Below are positions 6,400 to 14,691 of a stretch of 17,164 nt of DNA, piece after piece (position 1 is the stretch's first letter; each line of letters starts with the position of its first letter). This DNA comes from Clostridia bacterium (lineage in GTDB: Bacteria > Bacillota_A > Clostridia > Christensenellales > UBA1242). The position numbers and the translations under genes are program-made. Under the pieces are notes generated by a model. That model was not told the DNA's origin and made no database searches. It saw nothing but the letters and a program-made list of their open reading frames with translations. The stretch lies in the NCBI GenBank assembly GCA_017454425.1, contig JAFTCZ010000069.1, forward strand, positions 1 to 17,164, in the 5' to 3' direction.

Positions 6400-7185
6400 A
6401 TGTCAATGTTGGCACACGCAAGCAATGATGCTTTTTCGCTTTTTGGGCTGACCATACACTGGTATGGGCTGATTATTGCTGTCGGTCTTTTGTTGGCCCT
6501 TGTATTGGGACGATTTAATGCGCCTCGCCGTGATTATCAAAAAGATGACCCGCTAGAATGGATACTTTGGATGTTGCCATTTGCAATAATTGGTGCAAGA
6601 TTGTACTTTTTGATTTTTAATGGTGGCCCTTGGGGTTGGGAAGCCTTTGCCATTTGGAATGGCGGTTTGGCTGTTTATGGGGCTATTATTGGCGGTGCTT
6701 TGGGTGCGGTTTTGTACTGTGTGGTGCGAAAAAAAGATTTTCTCAAACTTGCTGATGTTGCTGTGCCAAGCCTTGCATTAGGCCAAGGCATAGGCCGTAT
6801 TGGGTGCTATTTTGGTGGCTGTTGTTATGGCATTGAGGTTACCGACCCAAGTATGCAATGGTTTCCTTTTAGTGTACAAATAGATGGTGTTTGGCATTAT
6901 TCTACATTCTTTTATGAAAGCTTTTTTGATTTAATTATTTGTTTACTTTTGGCGTTGATGTTGCGAAAAGTTAGCAATCGTGGTGTTGTTTTTGGTTGCT
7001 ATTTGGTCTTGTATGGTATTGTTCGAGCATTAATAGAAGGTATTCGCGGTGAGTCACTTATGATAGGAACAACAGGAATACGCGTTAGCCAATTGTTAAG
7101 CATTTTGCTAGTGCTTGCGGGCATTGGTGTTATTATTTGGCGTGTTTTGGCCAACAAAAAACAACAAAAGGAGGCAATTAAATGA
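6400..7185 (+). CDS. lgt: Prolipoprotein diacylglyceryl transferase
   Basis: Lgt is an integral membrane enzyme that moves diacylglycerol from phosphatidylglycerol to the lipobox cysteine of preprolipoproteins, the first step of lipoprotein maturation. The 261 residues contain about seven hydrophobic segments. Family marks include HWYGLIIAVG (20-29), WNGGLAVYGAIIGG (86-99), GRIGCYFGGCCYG (132-144) and the C-terminal YGIVRALIEGIRGES (205-219). Arg133 matches the essential Arg143 of Escherichia coli. The position of E. coli His103 is Tyr93, and that of Asn146 is Cys136. From memory this GRIGC...GCCYG form is common in Bacillota and Bacteroidota, so it looks like a subfamily trait. AAAGGAGG (6384-6391) lies eight bases before ATG 6400. 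The stop overlaps the next gene's start (ATGA, 7182-7185). Confidence 0.95.
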   Translation: MSMLAHASNDAFSLFGLTIHWYGLIIAVGLLLALVLGRFNAPRRDYQKDDPLEWILWMLPFAIIGARLYFLIFNGGPWGWEAFAIWNGGLAVYGAIIGGALGAVLYCVVRKKDFLKLADVAVPSLALGQGIGRIGCYFGGCCYGIEVTDPSMQWFPFSVQIDGVWHYSTFFYESFFDLIICLLLALMLRKVSNRGVVFGCYLVLYGIVRALIEGIRGESLMIGTTGIRVSQLLSILLVLAGIGVIIWRVLANKKQQKEAIK

Positions 7186-8024
7186 AAAACTTTACTCGTG
7201 AACCAAACGGATATTCACCGCGTGAAGTTGATGAATATTTAAGGCGCATCAAACACGAAAACGAAACACGGGCGCGAGAGCAAGCATCTCGTATGGCAAA
7301 AATGGATAAAGAAATTCGCAATTATCGCAGCCAAAAAGAAATGCTAAATCGTGCCCTCAAGATAACAAGCGAGATAGAAAAGTCCGCTCGCCGTGTTTAT
7401 GATTTGGAAGTACAAAAAGTTCAGTTGCTGTACCGCAAGTGGGAGAGTATGCTTTCTGACCTTAGGGCAAGATTTGGCGCGGTAATACCAACTGCCGAAA
7501 TTGACAACCTTATGGGTGATTTTAAGTATGACATGACCATATCTTTGCAATCAAAAAAGACGCCAAATGGCGGCCGAACTTACAGTCAATCTGTGCTTGA
7601 AAAAATGCAACATGCAGTAGGAAGCCTTGATGAACAAGAAGATCCCGAAACGGGCTTTAAGGTGCGCGACATTACCTTTGAATATGACAGCGAAGGCAAT
7701 CCTGTTGGGGGCAATTATACACATTATGATGGTTACAGCCCAGAAGGTGCTGATGACCTAACACCTGCACAGCGCTTTATTAGTGGCGAAAGTGTTGATT
7801 TGCCTGCAAGTTATGGGGCAATGGTGGGCAACGAATTTATACTTCCTCCAAAAGAATTTACTGATGCCTTGCAGGATAGCAAAAAGGGTTTTAGCATAAA
7901 AGAAGCTTTGTCACCAAAAGACAGCCTCGAATCAATTTTGCGAGCACTTGATATTGATGGTGACGAAACACAGCAACATGGCCGATTAATAAAAGGTCGT
8001 GACACAAAAGATAAAGAAGACTAA
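7182..8024 (+). CDS. DivIVA-domain protein
   Basis: The N-terminus carries a DivIVA-type signature, FTREPNGYSPREVDEYLRRI (4-23). In DivIVA/GpsB proteins this region forms the membrane-binding or crossing tip, followed by a coiled coil. A long charged coiled coil is predicted at about 20-100. Residues from about 105 to the end (280) are polar, acidic and probably disordered, with short hydrophobic patches such as GNEFILPPKEF. Proteins of this type mark curved membrane or division sites and recruit cell-wall or division factors; the exact partner cannot be told here. The start ATG overlaps the lgt stop as ATGA, and AAAAGGAGG (7166-7174) lies inside lgt, so translation is probably coupled. The tail is unlike canonical DivIVA. 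A general coiled-coil protein remains possible. Confidence 0.72.
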   Translation: MKNFTREPNGYSPREVDEYLRRIKHENETRAREQASRMAKMDKEIRNYRSQKEMLNRALKITSEIEKSARRVYDLEVQKVQLLYRKWESMLSDLRARFGAVIPTAEIDNLMGDFKYDMTISLQSKKTPNGGRTYSQSVLEKMQHAVGSLDEQEDPETGFKVRDITFEYDSEGNPVGGNYTHYDGYSPEGADDLTPAQRFISGESVDLPASYGAMVGNEFILPPKEFTDALQDSKKGFSIKEALSPKDSLESILRALDIDGDETQQHGRLIKGRDTKDKED

Positions 8025-8040
8025 ATAGTCTTTTTCTTTT
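8014..8040 (+). terminator. Intrinsic terminator overlapping the DivIVA-like stop codon
   Basis: AAGACT (8017-8022) pairs with AGTCTT (8027-8032) around AAAT, extendable to 8014-8035, followed by TTTTTCTTTT. The TAA stop (8022-8024) sits in the last stem base and loop, so ribosomes finishing the gene would cover the hairpin. Confidence 0.8.
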
Positions 8041-8050
8041 TATATCGTTT

Positions 8051-8102
8051 ATACTATTCGCAAAACAAAAAGTGCATAGTTATTGCTATGCATTATTTTT
8101 GT
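8051..8102 (+). repeat. Structured intergenic repeat, copy B
   Basis: It begins with the 19 bases shared with copy A (8051-8069). The hairpin has GTGCATAG (8072-8079) with CTATGCAT (8086-8093, one G-T), loop TTATTG. The outer stem is ACAAAAA (8065-8071) with TTTTTGT (8096-8102), leaving a two-base bulge. Compared with copy A, the outer stem is two pairs longer on both sides, so pairing is kept. It starts about 15 bases after the DivIVA-like gene's terminator. Confidence 0.72.
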
Positions 8103-8145
8103 CGCATTTTGACAACCTTTGTCACTTGATAAAAATAGTCCACAA

Positions 8146-8174
8146 TTTATTTTGATTTGCAAACAAAATATAAT
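8146..8174 (+). promoter_or_regulatory. Promoter of the 139-residue protein gene
   Basis: A perfect TATAAT lies at 8169-8174. The -35 position with a 17-base spacer is TTTATT (8146-8151), a weak match. The call rests mainly on the -10 box and on the terminator upstream. Confidence 0.55.
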
Positions 8175-8203
8175 AGAATAATTTTGCATTTAAGGAGGTA
8201 AAT

Positions 8204-8623
8204 ATGGCTATTAACAAACTATCCAACATAAAAACATCTGCAAAGCAGGCTAGGCAAAGATTAATAAGTGGATATTGGAATGATATTCGTCAAAAACGAA
8301 CCGAATATTTTGACAAAATAGATAGTCAAGACCGAGAAAAACTGCAAAAAACATATGCAAATAGGATAGAACGGAAACTAAAAGAACAAAATGTTGCAGA
8401 CCCCGATGCTGTGCTTTATAAAAAAGTGTGCAAATTGCAGGCACAGGATACATTTGTATTAAATCCTATCAGTCAATTAATTAACCATGAAGAATATGAT
8501 AGACTGTCGGATTGCGAAAAACAACTATATTTAATGCGGCTCACAAAAAAATATAATGAGTTGCTTGATAGATACAACGAAGAACAAAAAGATAATTATT
8601 TTTCTTATGCGGTAAAACAATAA
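8204..8623 (+). CDS. Unknown small helical protein, 139 residues
   Basis: I do not recognise this protein. It is highly charged, has no signal or membrane segment, and looks all-helical. The basic N-terminal half (about 10-65) is rich in Lys, Arg, Gln and Tyr. The second part holds a NPISQLINHEEYDRLSDCEK stretch (about 86-105) that leads into a helix of Leu, Lys and Tyr. AAGGAGGT lies a few bases before ATG 8204, an excellent ribosome binding site, so the gene is very probably translated. It is a single-gene unit: its promoter follows the repeat at 8051-8102 and its terminator starts just after the stop. Nothing in the context gives its job; a nucleic-acid or scaffold role would be a guess. 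Confidence 0.8.
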   Translation: MAINKLSNIKTSAKQARQRLISGYWNDIRQKRTEYFDKIDSQDREKLQKTYANRIERKLKEQNVADPDAVLYKKVCKLQAQDTFVLNPISQLINHEEYDRLSDCEKQLYLMRLTKKYNELLDRYNEEQKDNYFSYAVKQ

Positions 8624-8630
8624 AACTTTT

Positions 8631-8652
8631 AAGAGGCTTTTGCCTCTTTTTT
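8631..8652 (+). terminator. Intrinsic terminator after the 139-residue gene
   Basis: AAGAGGC (8631-8637) pairs perfectly with GCCTCTT (8642-8648) around TTTT and continues into further T residues. It separates this gene from the pcrA unit. Confidence 0.9.
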
Positions 8653-8664
8653 GCTTGCCAAATT

Positions 8665-8694
8665 TTGAGATTGTTGGTATCATTTTTGTATTAT
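8665..8694 (+). promoter_or_regulatory. Promoter of pcrA-ligA
   Basis: TTGAGA 8665-8670 and TATTAT 8689-8694 are 18 bases apart, giving a leader of only about 12-15 bases before ATG 8713. A TATATA at 8692-8697 overlaps as an alternative -10 box. Confidence 0.6.
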
Positions 8695-8712
8695 ATACAA
8701 AAGGAACAAACT

Positions 8713-10920
8713 ATGAGCATTATAGATAGCCTTAATGAAGAACAAAAAGCACCTGTTTTGTGCACCGATGGACCAATACTAGTAACAGCAGGCGCCGGCA
8801 GCGGAAAAACAAGACTTCTTACTCATAGGATTGCCTATCTTATATGCGAAAAAGGAGTTTTGCCACAAAACATTCTTGCCATAACTTTTACAAACAAAGC
8901 AGCAAACGAGATGAAAACTCGTATTATGCGCATGGTTCCTAATGCAAAGGATATGTGGATTTCTACCTTTCACAGCATGTGTGTTACAATATTGAGGCAG
9001 AATATATCACGAATTGATGGGTATAATGCTCGTTTTAGTATATATACTGACACCGAAAAAAACAAAGTATTAAAAGATATTTACAACCACATTGGCATAA
9101 CTGATGACAATACAAAAAAGAACATTGAATATCATATATCAAACATCAAAAACAGCAATAGTACACTTGAAGAATACCTAAAAAAATTGCCCGATTATAT
9201 AGATTTTGATTTATTGCGAGAAGTTTACATCGAATACAACAAAACCCTAAAGAATAATAATGCGCTAGATTTTGATGACTTGCTTGTTATGACTTATTAT
9301 GTACTTTACAATTTTGACGATGTGCGAGAATATTATCAAAATAAATTTAAGTACATTCATATAGACGAGTTTCAAGACACAAACACAGTTCAATATGACA
9401 TTGCAAGTATTTTGGCGGGCAAATGGCACAATATTTTGGTAGTTGGTGACGAAGACCAGTGCATATATGGCTGGCGTGGCGCAAATATTGAAAACATAAC
9501 AAATTTTAAGCGTGATTTTCCGACAGTTAAGATTTTTAAGTTAGAACAAAATTATCGTTCGACAAAAAAGATATTAAACAAAGCCAATTTGGTTATTGCC
9601 AATAACGAACAAAGACTTGACAAAACATTGTGGACCCAAAACGAAGAAGGGGCAGATGTTAGTTGTTATATTGCCGACAACGACCGTGCCGAGGCCGATT
9701 ATGTAACACGCACTGTACACAATCTTGTGCAAAATTTTGGATATAATTATCGTGATATTGCCATTCTTATGCGTTACAATGCACCATCTCGCTTGTTTGA
9801 AGAATATTTGTTGCAATACAACATTCCATATAAGGTATTGGGCGGCTTTAAGTTTTTTGAGCGTGCCGAAATTAAAAACATAATTGCGTACTTGCGCGCT
9901 ATTGTCAATCCAAAAGACAACGAGAGTATTTTGCGAATTATCAACTATCCAAAGCGTGGCATAGGTGACAGCGTTATTGCCGAATTGCAGTCAAAAATGG
10001 GTTTTGAAAGTCTTGTTGATATCATCAAGAATAACGAAAAATATGGTTTTAGCCCAAGCGTTGCAAAAAAATTATGTCTTTTTCGTGATATATACAACGA
10101 CCTAGAAGATAATGCCAACAACTTAAATCTTGAGGATTTTGTAGAATATTTGGTAGATAAAATTGACTTTAAGGCACAGTTTAATCCAAAAGATGATGAC
10201 GATTACAACAAAATACAAAACATCGACCAATTTGTTGCAAGCGTAAAAGATTTTGTTCAAAACAACCCCGATAGCACTTTGCCCGATTATCTCGAATCGA
10301 TAACTTTGATTAGTGATATCGATTCGGTTGCCGAAGATGACAACAACTTACTTATCAGCACTGTTCATGCCGTAAAGGGCCTTGAATATAAGGTTGTGTT
10401 TATTGTTGCATTAGAAAATGGAATGTTTCCAATTATTCGCACAGGTGATAGGCCTAGTGATATTGAAGAAGAACGCAGGCTTATGTATGTGGCAATAACT
10501 CGAGCAAAAGAAAGACTTTATCTTACAATGTCTCGTCGCCGTTATTTGTACAATCAAATAAAATATCAAGACATGAGTCCGTTTTTGGAAGAAATGGGCT
10601 ATAACAACGATTTTAATTACGCATGTACGGGGGCGGGATACAATTATGTCGCACGCGGCAATGCCGATGTATATACAACCCAGCCACAAACACCAAAAAC
10701 AAGCATGCAAGATGTTTTTAACAACAAAATTCAATCGCAAAAGAAAGATGTTTCGGCGTATGTGTCGGGCGTTAAGGTTATGCACCCAAAGTTTGGTGTA
10801 GGCATAATTATTGACGACACGCACTTAAACGACAATCGCACAATAACAATCAATTTTGACATTGTAGGCAACAAAACACTCAGCCTAGATTATGCGCCTT
10901 TGCAAATATTAAAAAAATAG
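8713..10920 (+). CDS. pcrA: ATP-dependent DNA helicase PcrA (UvrD/Rep family)
   Basis: PcrA is a 3'-to-5' superfamily 1A helicase used in excision repair, plasmid rolling-circle replication and removal of stalled RNA polymerase. The 735-residue length is typical. Motif I is AGAGSGKT (26-33), motif Ia is AITFTNKAANEMK (56-68), and motif II is DEFQDTN (218-224). Motif III is VGDEDQCIYGWRGA (244-257), and motif VI is YVAITRAKE (592-600). The last 45 or so residues (KVMHPKFGVGIIIDD...) form the small Tudor-like fold that binds RNA polymerase in PcrA. I chose ATG 8713 because AAGGA (8701-8705) is seven bases upstream; an in-frame TTG at 8665 would overlap the promoter. LigA follows after eight bases, and the ligA Shine-Dalgarno uses the pcrA stop codon. 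The pcrA-ligA pair matches Bacillus gene order. Confidence 0.97.
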   Translation: MSIIDSLNEEQKAPVLCTDGPILVTAGAGSGKTRLLTHRIAYLICEKGVLPQNILAITFTNKAANEMKTRIMRMVPNAKDMWISTFHSMCVTILRQNISRIDGYNARFSIYTDTEKNKVLKDIYNHIGITDDNTKKNIEYHISNIKNSNSTLEEYLKKLPDYIDFDLLREVYIEYNKTLKNNNALDFDDLLVMTYYVLYNFDDVREYYQNKFKYIHIDEFQDTNTVQYDIASILAGKWHNILVVGDEDQCIYGWRGANIENITNFKRDFPTVKIFKLEQNYRSTKKILNKANLVIANNEQRLDKTLWTQNEEGADVSCYIADNDRAEADYVTRTVHNLVQNFGYNYRDIAILMRYNAPSRLFEEYLLQYNIPYKVLGGFKFFERAEIKNIIAYLRAIVNPKDNESILRIINYPKRGIGDSVIAELQSKMGFESLVDIIKNNEKYGFSPSVAKKLCLFRDIYNDLEDNANNLNLEDFVEYLVDKIDFKAQFNPKDDDDYNKIQNIDQFVASVKDFVQNNPDSTLPDYLESITLISDIDSVAEDDNNLLISTVHAVKGLEYKVVFIVALENGMFPIIRTGDRPSDIEEERRLMYVAITRAKERLYLTMSRRRYLYNQIKYQDMSPFLEEMGYNNDFNYACTGAGYNYVARGNADVYTTQPQTPKTSMQDVFNNKIQSQKKDVSAYVSGVKVMHPKFGVGIIIDDTHLNDNRTITINFDIVGNKTLSLDYAPLQILKK

Positions 10921-10928
10921 GAGTAAAA

Positions 10929-12887
10929 ATGTTAGACAACAAAACAAAACAAGAAATACAGCAACTTGTTAAAGACCTAAACAAATACAACTATCACTAT
11001 CATGTGTTAGATCAACCAATTATTTCTGATGGTGAATATGACAGGTTGTATTATCATTTGGTTGATTTGGAAAAACAGACAGGATATGTTTTGCCCGACA
11101 GCCCAACACAGCGTGTTGGTGATACTGTTATGGAAGGTTTTTCGAAGTACCAACACAAAGTGCAGTTGTTTAGCTTGGACAAAGCACAAAACTTTGAGGA
11201 ACTAGAACATTGGTATGAGGGTGTTGTTCAAAGTTTTCCAAAATCAACTTTTACCATAGAATACAAGTTTGATGGTTTGCGTTTGGCTCTAACTTATGAG
11301 GGTGGGTTGTTAAAAAATGCCGCAACGCGTGGTAATGGTCTTGTGGGCGAAGATGTAACAGCGCAGGTTCGCACAATACGCAGTGTGCCTTTGTCAATAG
11401 GTTTTAAGGGTAAAATCATCATAGAAGGTGAAGGCATAATGCTTATAAGTGAGCTAGAAAAATATAATGCTAGTTCAGCTGATGTTCTTAAAAACGCTCG
11501 CAATGCTGTTGCGGGGGCAATACGAAACCTAGACCCAAAAGTTACGGCAAGCCGAAATCTTGACTTTTTTGCTTATGGAATACCATATATTGAAGACAAA
11601 GCATTTGAGACACAAGAAGAATTAAGGCAGTTCTTAATTGACAACAGGTTTTTGGTAGGTAATTTTTTTGAAGTTAAAAAAGACATAAAGGATATCGAAA
11701 AAGTCATCTCGCATGTTGGTGATATCCGCAATGCCATTGATATACTTATTGATGGGGCTGTGGTAAAACTAAATCAAATTGCATACCGCGAACGCTTGGG
11801 GTATACAATACGCTTTCCAAAATGGGCCCTAGCATACAAGTTTGCACCACTAGAAGTAACAACAACTTTGCGCGATGTTATTTGGCAAGTTGGTCGTACG
11901 GGCAAGATAACCCCTCTTGCAATACTCGATCCTGTCGATATTGCGGGCGCAACAGTAAAGCGTGCAACATTAAACAACTATGATGATATTTTGCGCAAAA
12001 AAGTAAAAATAAATGCGCGTGTCTTTTTACGCCGCAGCAACGAGGTTATTCCCGAGATATTGGGTGTAGCACAAGAAAATAACGACTGTATTCCTATTGA
12101 ATGTCCTACGCGTTGCCCAAGTTGCAAAACCGAACTTATTAAAGATGGTATGTTGTTGTATTGCCCAAATGTTTATAAATGTCCCGACCAGTTAAAAGAG
12201 CGTATGATTCACTTTTGTTCTCGTGATGCAATGAACATTGAGGGCATAAGAGATAAAACGGTTGATGTTTTGTTTGACAAATTAAAAATCAAAACAATAG
12301 ACCAAATATACACACTTGGTAATGACGACCTATTAACACTCGAAAAGTTTAAGGACAAAAAGACAACAAACATATTGCAATCATTAAATAAATCAAAAGA
12401 TGTTAATTATGCCAATTTTATTTATGCACTGGGTATTGATAATGTAGGCATAAAAACAGCAAAAGATCTAGCAAAAAATTTTGCAACATTTAATGATTTG
12501 CAAAAAGCAACGGTCGAAGATTTAAGCCAAATTCGTGATATTGGCAAAATTGTGGCACAAAGTATTGTTGATTATCTAAATGACCCATACAATGTAAAAA
12601 TAATAAACAACCTGTTTGATTTTGGTGTAAACATTGTATATCCAAATAAAAAAGCAAGTATTAAGTTAAAAGATATGACCTTTGTACTTACGGGTACTTT
12701 GCCAACACTTTCACGCAATGATGCCACAAAATTAATTGAAGATAATGGCGGGCGCGTTTCTTCGTCTGTTAGCAAACAAACAACCTATGTTCTTTTGGGT
12801 GAAGAAGCAGGGTCAAAACTAGCAAAAGCACAAGTTTTGGGCATACCCACCATCAGCGAGAGTGAGTTTTTGGATATGATAAAATGA
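10929..12887 (+). CDS. ligA: NAD-dependent DNA ligase
   Basis: LigA seals nicks between Okazaki fragments and in repair, using NAD. The 652 residues contain the full domain set. Domain Ia has Tyr and His residues near 21-25 for NMN. In the adenylation domain, the catalytic Lys113 lies in KFDG (113-116), Glu168 in EGE and Lys280 in DGAVVK. Then come the OB fold, a Cys4 zinc finger (CPSC...CPNVYKCPDQ, about 398-420), HhH repeats (about 430-570) and a C-terminal BRCT domain (about 576-652). Relative to the E. coli enzyme, TRGDG reads TRGNG (Asn136) and the EVRGE motif reads IIEGE, so Arg171 is replaced by Glu166. The lysines and Glu168 remain, so activity is expected. TAGGAG (10918-10923) serves as ribosome binding site and contains the pcrA stop. 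Confidence 0.97.
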   Translation: MLDNKTKQEIQQLVKDLNKYNYHYHVLDQPIISDGEYDRLYYHLVDLEKQTGYVLPDSPTQRVGDTVMEGFSKYQHKVQLFSLDKAQNFEELEHWYEGVVQSFPKSTFTIEYKFDGLRLALTYEGGLLKNAATRGNGLVGEDVTAQVRTIRSVPLSIGFKGKIIIEGEGIMLISELEKYNASSADVLKNARNAVAGAIRNLDPKVTASRNLDFFAYGIPYIEDKAFETQEELRQFLIDNRFLVGNFFEVKKDIKDIEKVISHVGDIRNAIDILIDGAVVKLNQIAYRERLGYTIRFPKWALAYKFAPLEVTTTLRDVIWQVGRTGKITPLAILDPVDIAGATVKRATLNNYDDILRKKVKINARVFLRRSNEVIPEILGVAQENNDCIPIECPTRCPSCKTELIKDGMLLYCPNVYKCPDQLKERMIHFCSRDAMNIEGIRDKTVDVLFDKLKIKTIDQIYTLGNDDLLTLEKFKDKKTTNILQSLNKSKDVNYANFIYALGIDNVGIKTAKDLAKNFATFNDLQKATVEDLSQIRDIGKIVAQSIVDYLNDPYNVKIINNLFDFGVNIVYPNKKASIKLKDMTFVLTGTLPTLSRNDATKLIEDNGGRVSSSVSKQTTYVLLGEEAGSKLAKAQVLGIPTISESEFLDMIK

Positions 12888-12916
12888 TTGACAGAAACCA
12901 CACCTTGTGTTAGAGT
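12888..12916 (+). promoter_or_regulatory. Internal promoter of the gatCAB-rpoZ-priA unit
   Basis: TTGACA 12888-12893 begins directly after the ligA stop. TAGAGT 12911-12916 follows after 17 bases and carries an extended -10 TG (12908-12909). A TATAAT at 12923-12928 lacks a good -35. No terminator separates ligA from gatC, so readthrough from the pcrA promoter is also likely. Confidence 0.6.
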
Positions 12917-12944
12917 ATTATTTATAATATTTTAGGAGAGTATA

Positions 12945-13235
12945 ATGGATTTTGATATAAAGCAGGCAAAAAACCTTGCAAAATTATCTAGGCTTGAGTT
13001 TAGTGATGATGAATTAAAAGCATTCTTAAAAGATTTTAAGGCAACACTACAACAAGTCTCTCTTATCGAGCGTGTAGATGCAAGTAATGTTGATGTCAAA
13101 AAAGAAGACGATATTGTTAATATTTTAGAATTAAGGACTGATAAGGTTGTCAACACCTTCAGCCAAGAACAAGTAGTGCAAAATGCACCAGATAAAAAAG
13201 ACGGGGCATTTTTGGTGCCTTTGACGGTTGATTAA
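12945..13235 (+). CDS. gatC: Asp-tRNA(Asn)/Glu-tRNA(Gln) amidotransferase subunit C
   Basis: GatC is the small belt-like subunit that wraps around GatA and stabilises the complex with GatB. The 96 residues are the usual length. The N-terminal helix NLAKLSRLEFSDDELKAFLKD (about 9-29), the middle IERVDASNVD and the C-terminal NAPDKKDGAFLVPLTVD ending are typical of the family. AGGAGA precedes ATG 12945. GatA starts 13 bases after the stop, with its Shine-Dalgarno overlapping the gatC stop region, so the two are probably co-translated. Confidence 0.95.
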   Translation: MDFDIKQAKNLAKLSRLEFSDDELKAFLKDFKATLQQVSLIERVDASNVDVKKEDDIVNILELRTDKVVNTFSQEQVVQNAPDKKDGAFLVPLTVD

Positions 13236-13248
13236 AAGGAGAGTTGTT

Positions 13249-14691
13249 GTGAATTATTTGGATTTGGATATAACAGAAGTTAGGCAATTAATAAAAGACA
13301 AAAAAGTAACTAGTGTACAACTTGTCAAACTTTGCCTTGACCAAATTAACAAAACATCAAATCTTAATGCCCTAAACAGTGTATGCACAGATATGGCATT
13401 AAAACGCGCTGCCGAGATTGATGCAAAAATAGCCCGTGGCGAAGATGTGGGTGTTTTGGGCGGTGTTCCTATTGTTATTAAAGACAACATCAATATGATT
13501 GGCACAACTACAACATGTTCTAGCAATTTCTTAAAGAATTATGTTTCGCCTTATAATGCAACCGTTGTTCAAAAATTAATTGACGCGGGGGCGGTTATTA
13601 TTGCAAAGGCCAATATGGACGAATTTGCCATGGGCAGTAGTAACGAGACAAGTGCTTTTGGTCCGGTTAAAAACCCAATAGACCCAACACGCGTTCCGGG
13701 CGGTTCTAGTGGTGGCTCGGCTTGTACTGTTGCTGCAAAACAGTGTTTTGGGGCACTTGGCACTGACACAGGTGGCTCTATTCGTGAGCCTGCAAGTTTT
13801 TGTGGCATTGTTGGGCTTAAGCCAACATATGGTCGTGTATCAAGATATGGCGTAGTTGCCTTTGCCAGCAGCCTCGATCAAGTTGGCCCTCTTACTCGCA
13901 GTGTGCGTGATAGTGCGCTTATGCTTGGTGTTCTTGCAGGGTACGACCAGCACGATATGACATCTAGCAAAAAACCAGTTGACAATTATTTGCGTGACAT
14001 TGACAAAGGCGTTAAGGGCATGCGCATAGGTTTGCCAAAGCAATTTTTTACTGACAAACTCTCAAACGATGTACGCCAAAATTTGGATAAGGCCATACAA
14101 AAATTTAGGTCTATGGGTGCAACTATTGTCGAAGTAGATTTGAAAAATGTAGATACGGCATTGGCTGTTTATTATATAATCTCTAGTGCTGAGGCCGCAA
14201 GCAACCTTGCGCGCTTTGACGGAGTAAAATATGGCGTAAGAGCAAAAAATTTTGATGATATTGTTGATTTGTATTACAAATCACGCACTCAAGGTTTTGG
14301 CAAAGAAGTAAAACGCCGCATAATGCTTGGCAACTATGTTTTGTCTAGCGGATATTTTGACGCTTTTTACAACAAGGCAAAAAAGGTTCAAAAGATAATA
14401 TCAAAAGAGTTTATTAATGCTTTTGACAATTGTGATGTTATCCTTGCGCCAACTGTTGCAACTGTTGCCTTTAAGTTGGGCGAAAAAACACAAGACCCTG
14501 TGGCAATGTATTTATCAGATATTTTTACAGTGCCAGTTAACATTGCAGGCATACCAGCAATTAGTGTGCCATGCGGTACCGACGAGAGTGGGTTGCCTGT
14601 TGGTATGCAACTTATGGGCAAACACTTTGATGAAGCAAAACTATTTCGAGTAGCCAACGCTTACGAAAAAACAACAAAGGGGGCTAAATAA
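13249..14691 (+). CDS. gatA: Glu-tRNA(Gln)/Asp-tRNA(Asn) amidotransferase subunit A
   Basis: GatA is the amidase that frees ammonia from glutamine for transamidation of mischarged tRNA. The protein has 480 residues from a GTG start, a normal length. The Ser-cisSer-Lys triad is visible: Lys78 in VIKDN, Ser153 in GGSSGGSA (151-158) and the nucleophile Ser177 in TDTGGSIREPASFCG. These sit one position off the Staphylococcus aureus numbering (79, 154, 178). GTG 13249 is chosen because AAAGGAGA (13234-13241) is seven bases upstream; an in-frame TTG at 13228 would lie inside gatC and before the ribosome binding site. The stop TAA shares its last A with the gatB ATG (TAATG), implying coupled translation and balanced subunit amounts. 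Confidence 0.97.
   Translation: MNYLDLDITEVRQLIKDKKVTSVQLVKLCLDQINKTSNLNALNSVCTDMALKRAAEIDAKIARGEDVGVLGGVPIVIKDNINMIGTTTTCSSNFLKNYVSPYNATVVQKLIDAGAVIIAKANMDEFAMGSSNETSAFGPVKNPIDPTRVPGGSSGGSACTVAAKQCFGALGTDTGGSIREPASFCGIVGLKPTYGRVSRYGVVAFASSLDQVGPLTRSVRDSALMLGVLAGYDQHDMTSSKKPVDNYLRDIDKGVKGMRIGLPKQFFTDKLSNDVRQNLDKAIQKFRSMGATIVEVDLKNVDTALAVYYIISSAEAASNLARFDGVKYGVRAKNFDDIVDLYYKSRTQGFGKEVKRRIMLGNYVLSSGYFDAFYNKAKKVQKIISKEFINAFDNCDVILAPTVATVAFKLGEKTQDPVAMYLSDIFTVPVNIAGIPAISVPCGTDESGLPVGMQLMGKHFDEAKLFRVANAYEKTTKGAK

Noticed and set aside
12905..12912. TTGTGTTA near the gatC promoter, identical to one arm of the rarA palindrome
   Set aside because: Only one arm is present, with no partner at the right distance, so a shared operator is not supported.
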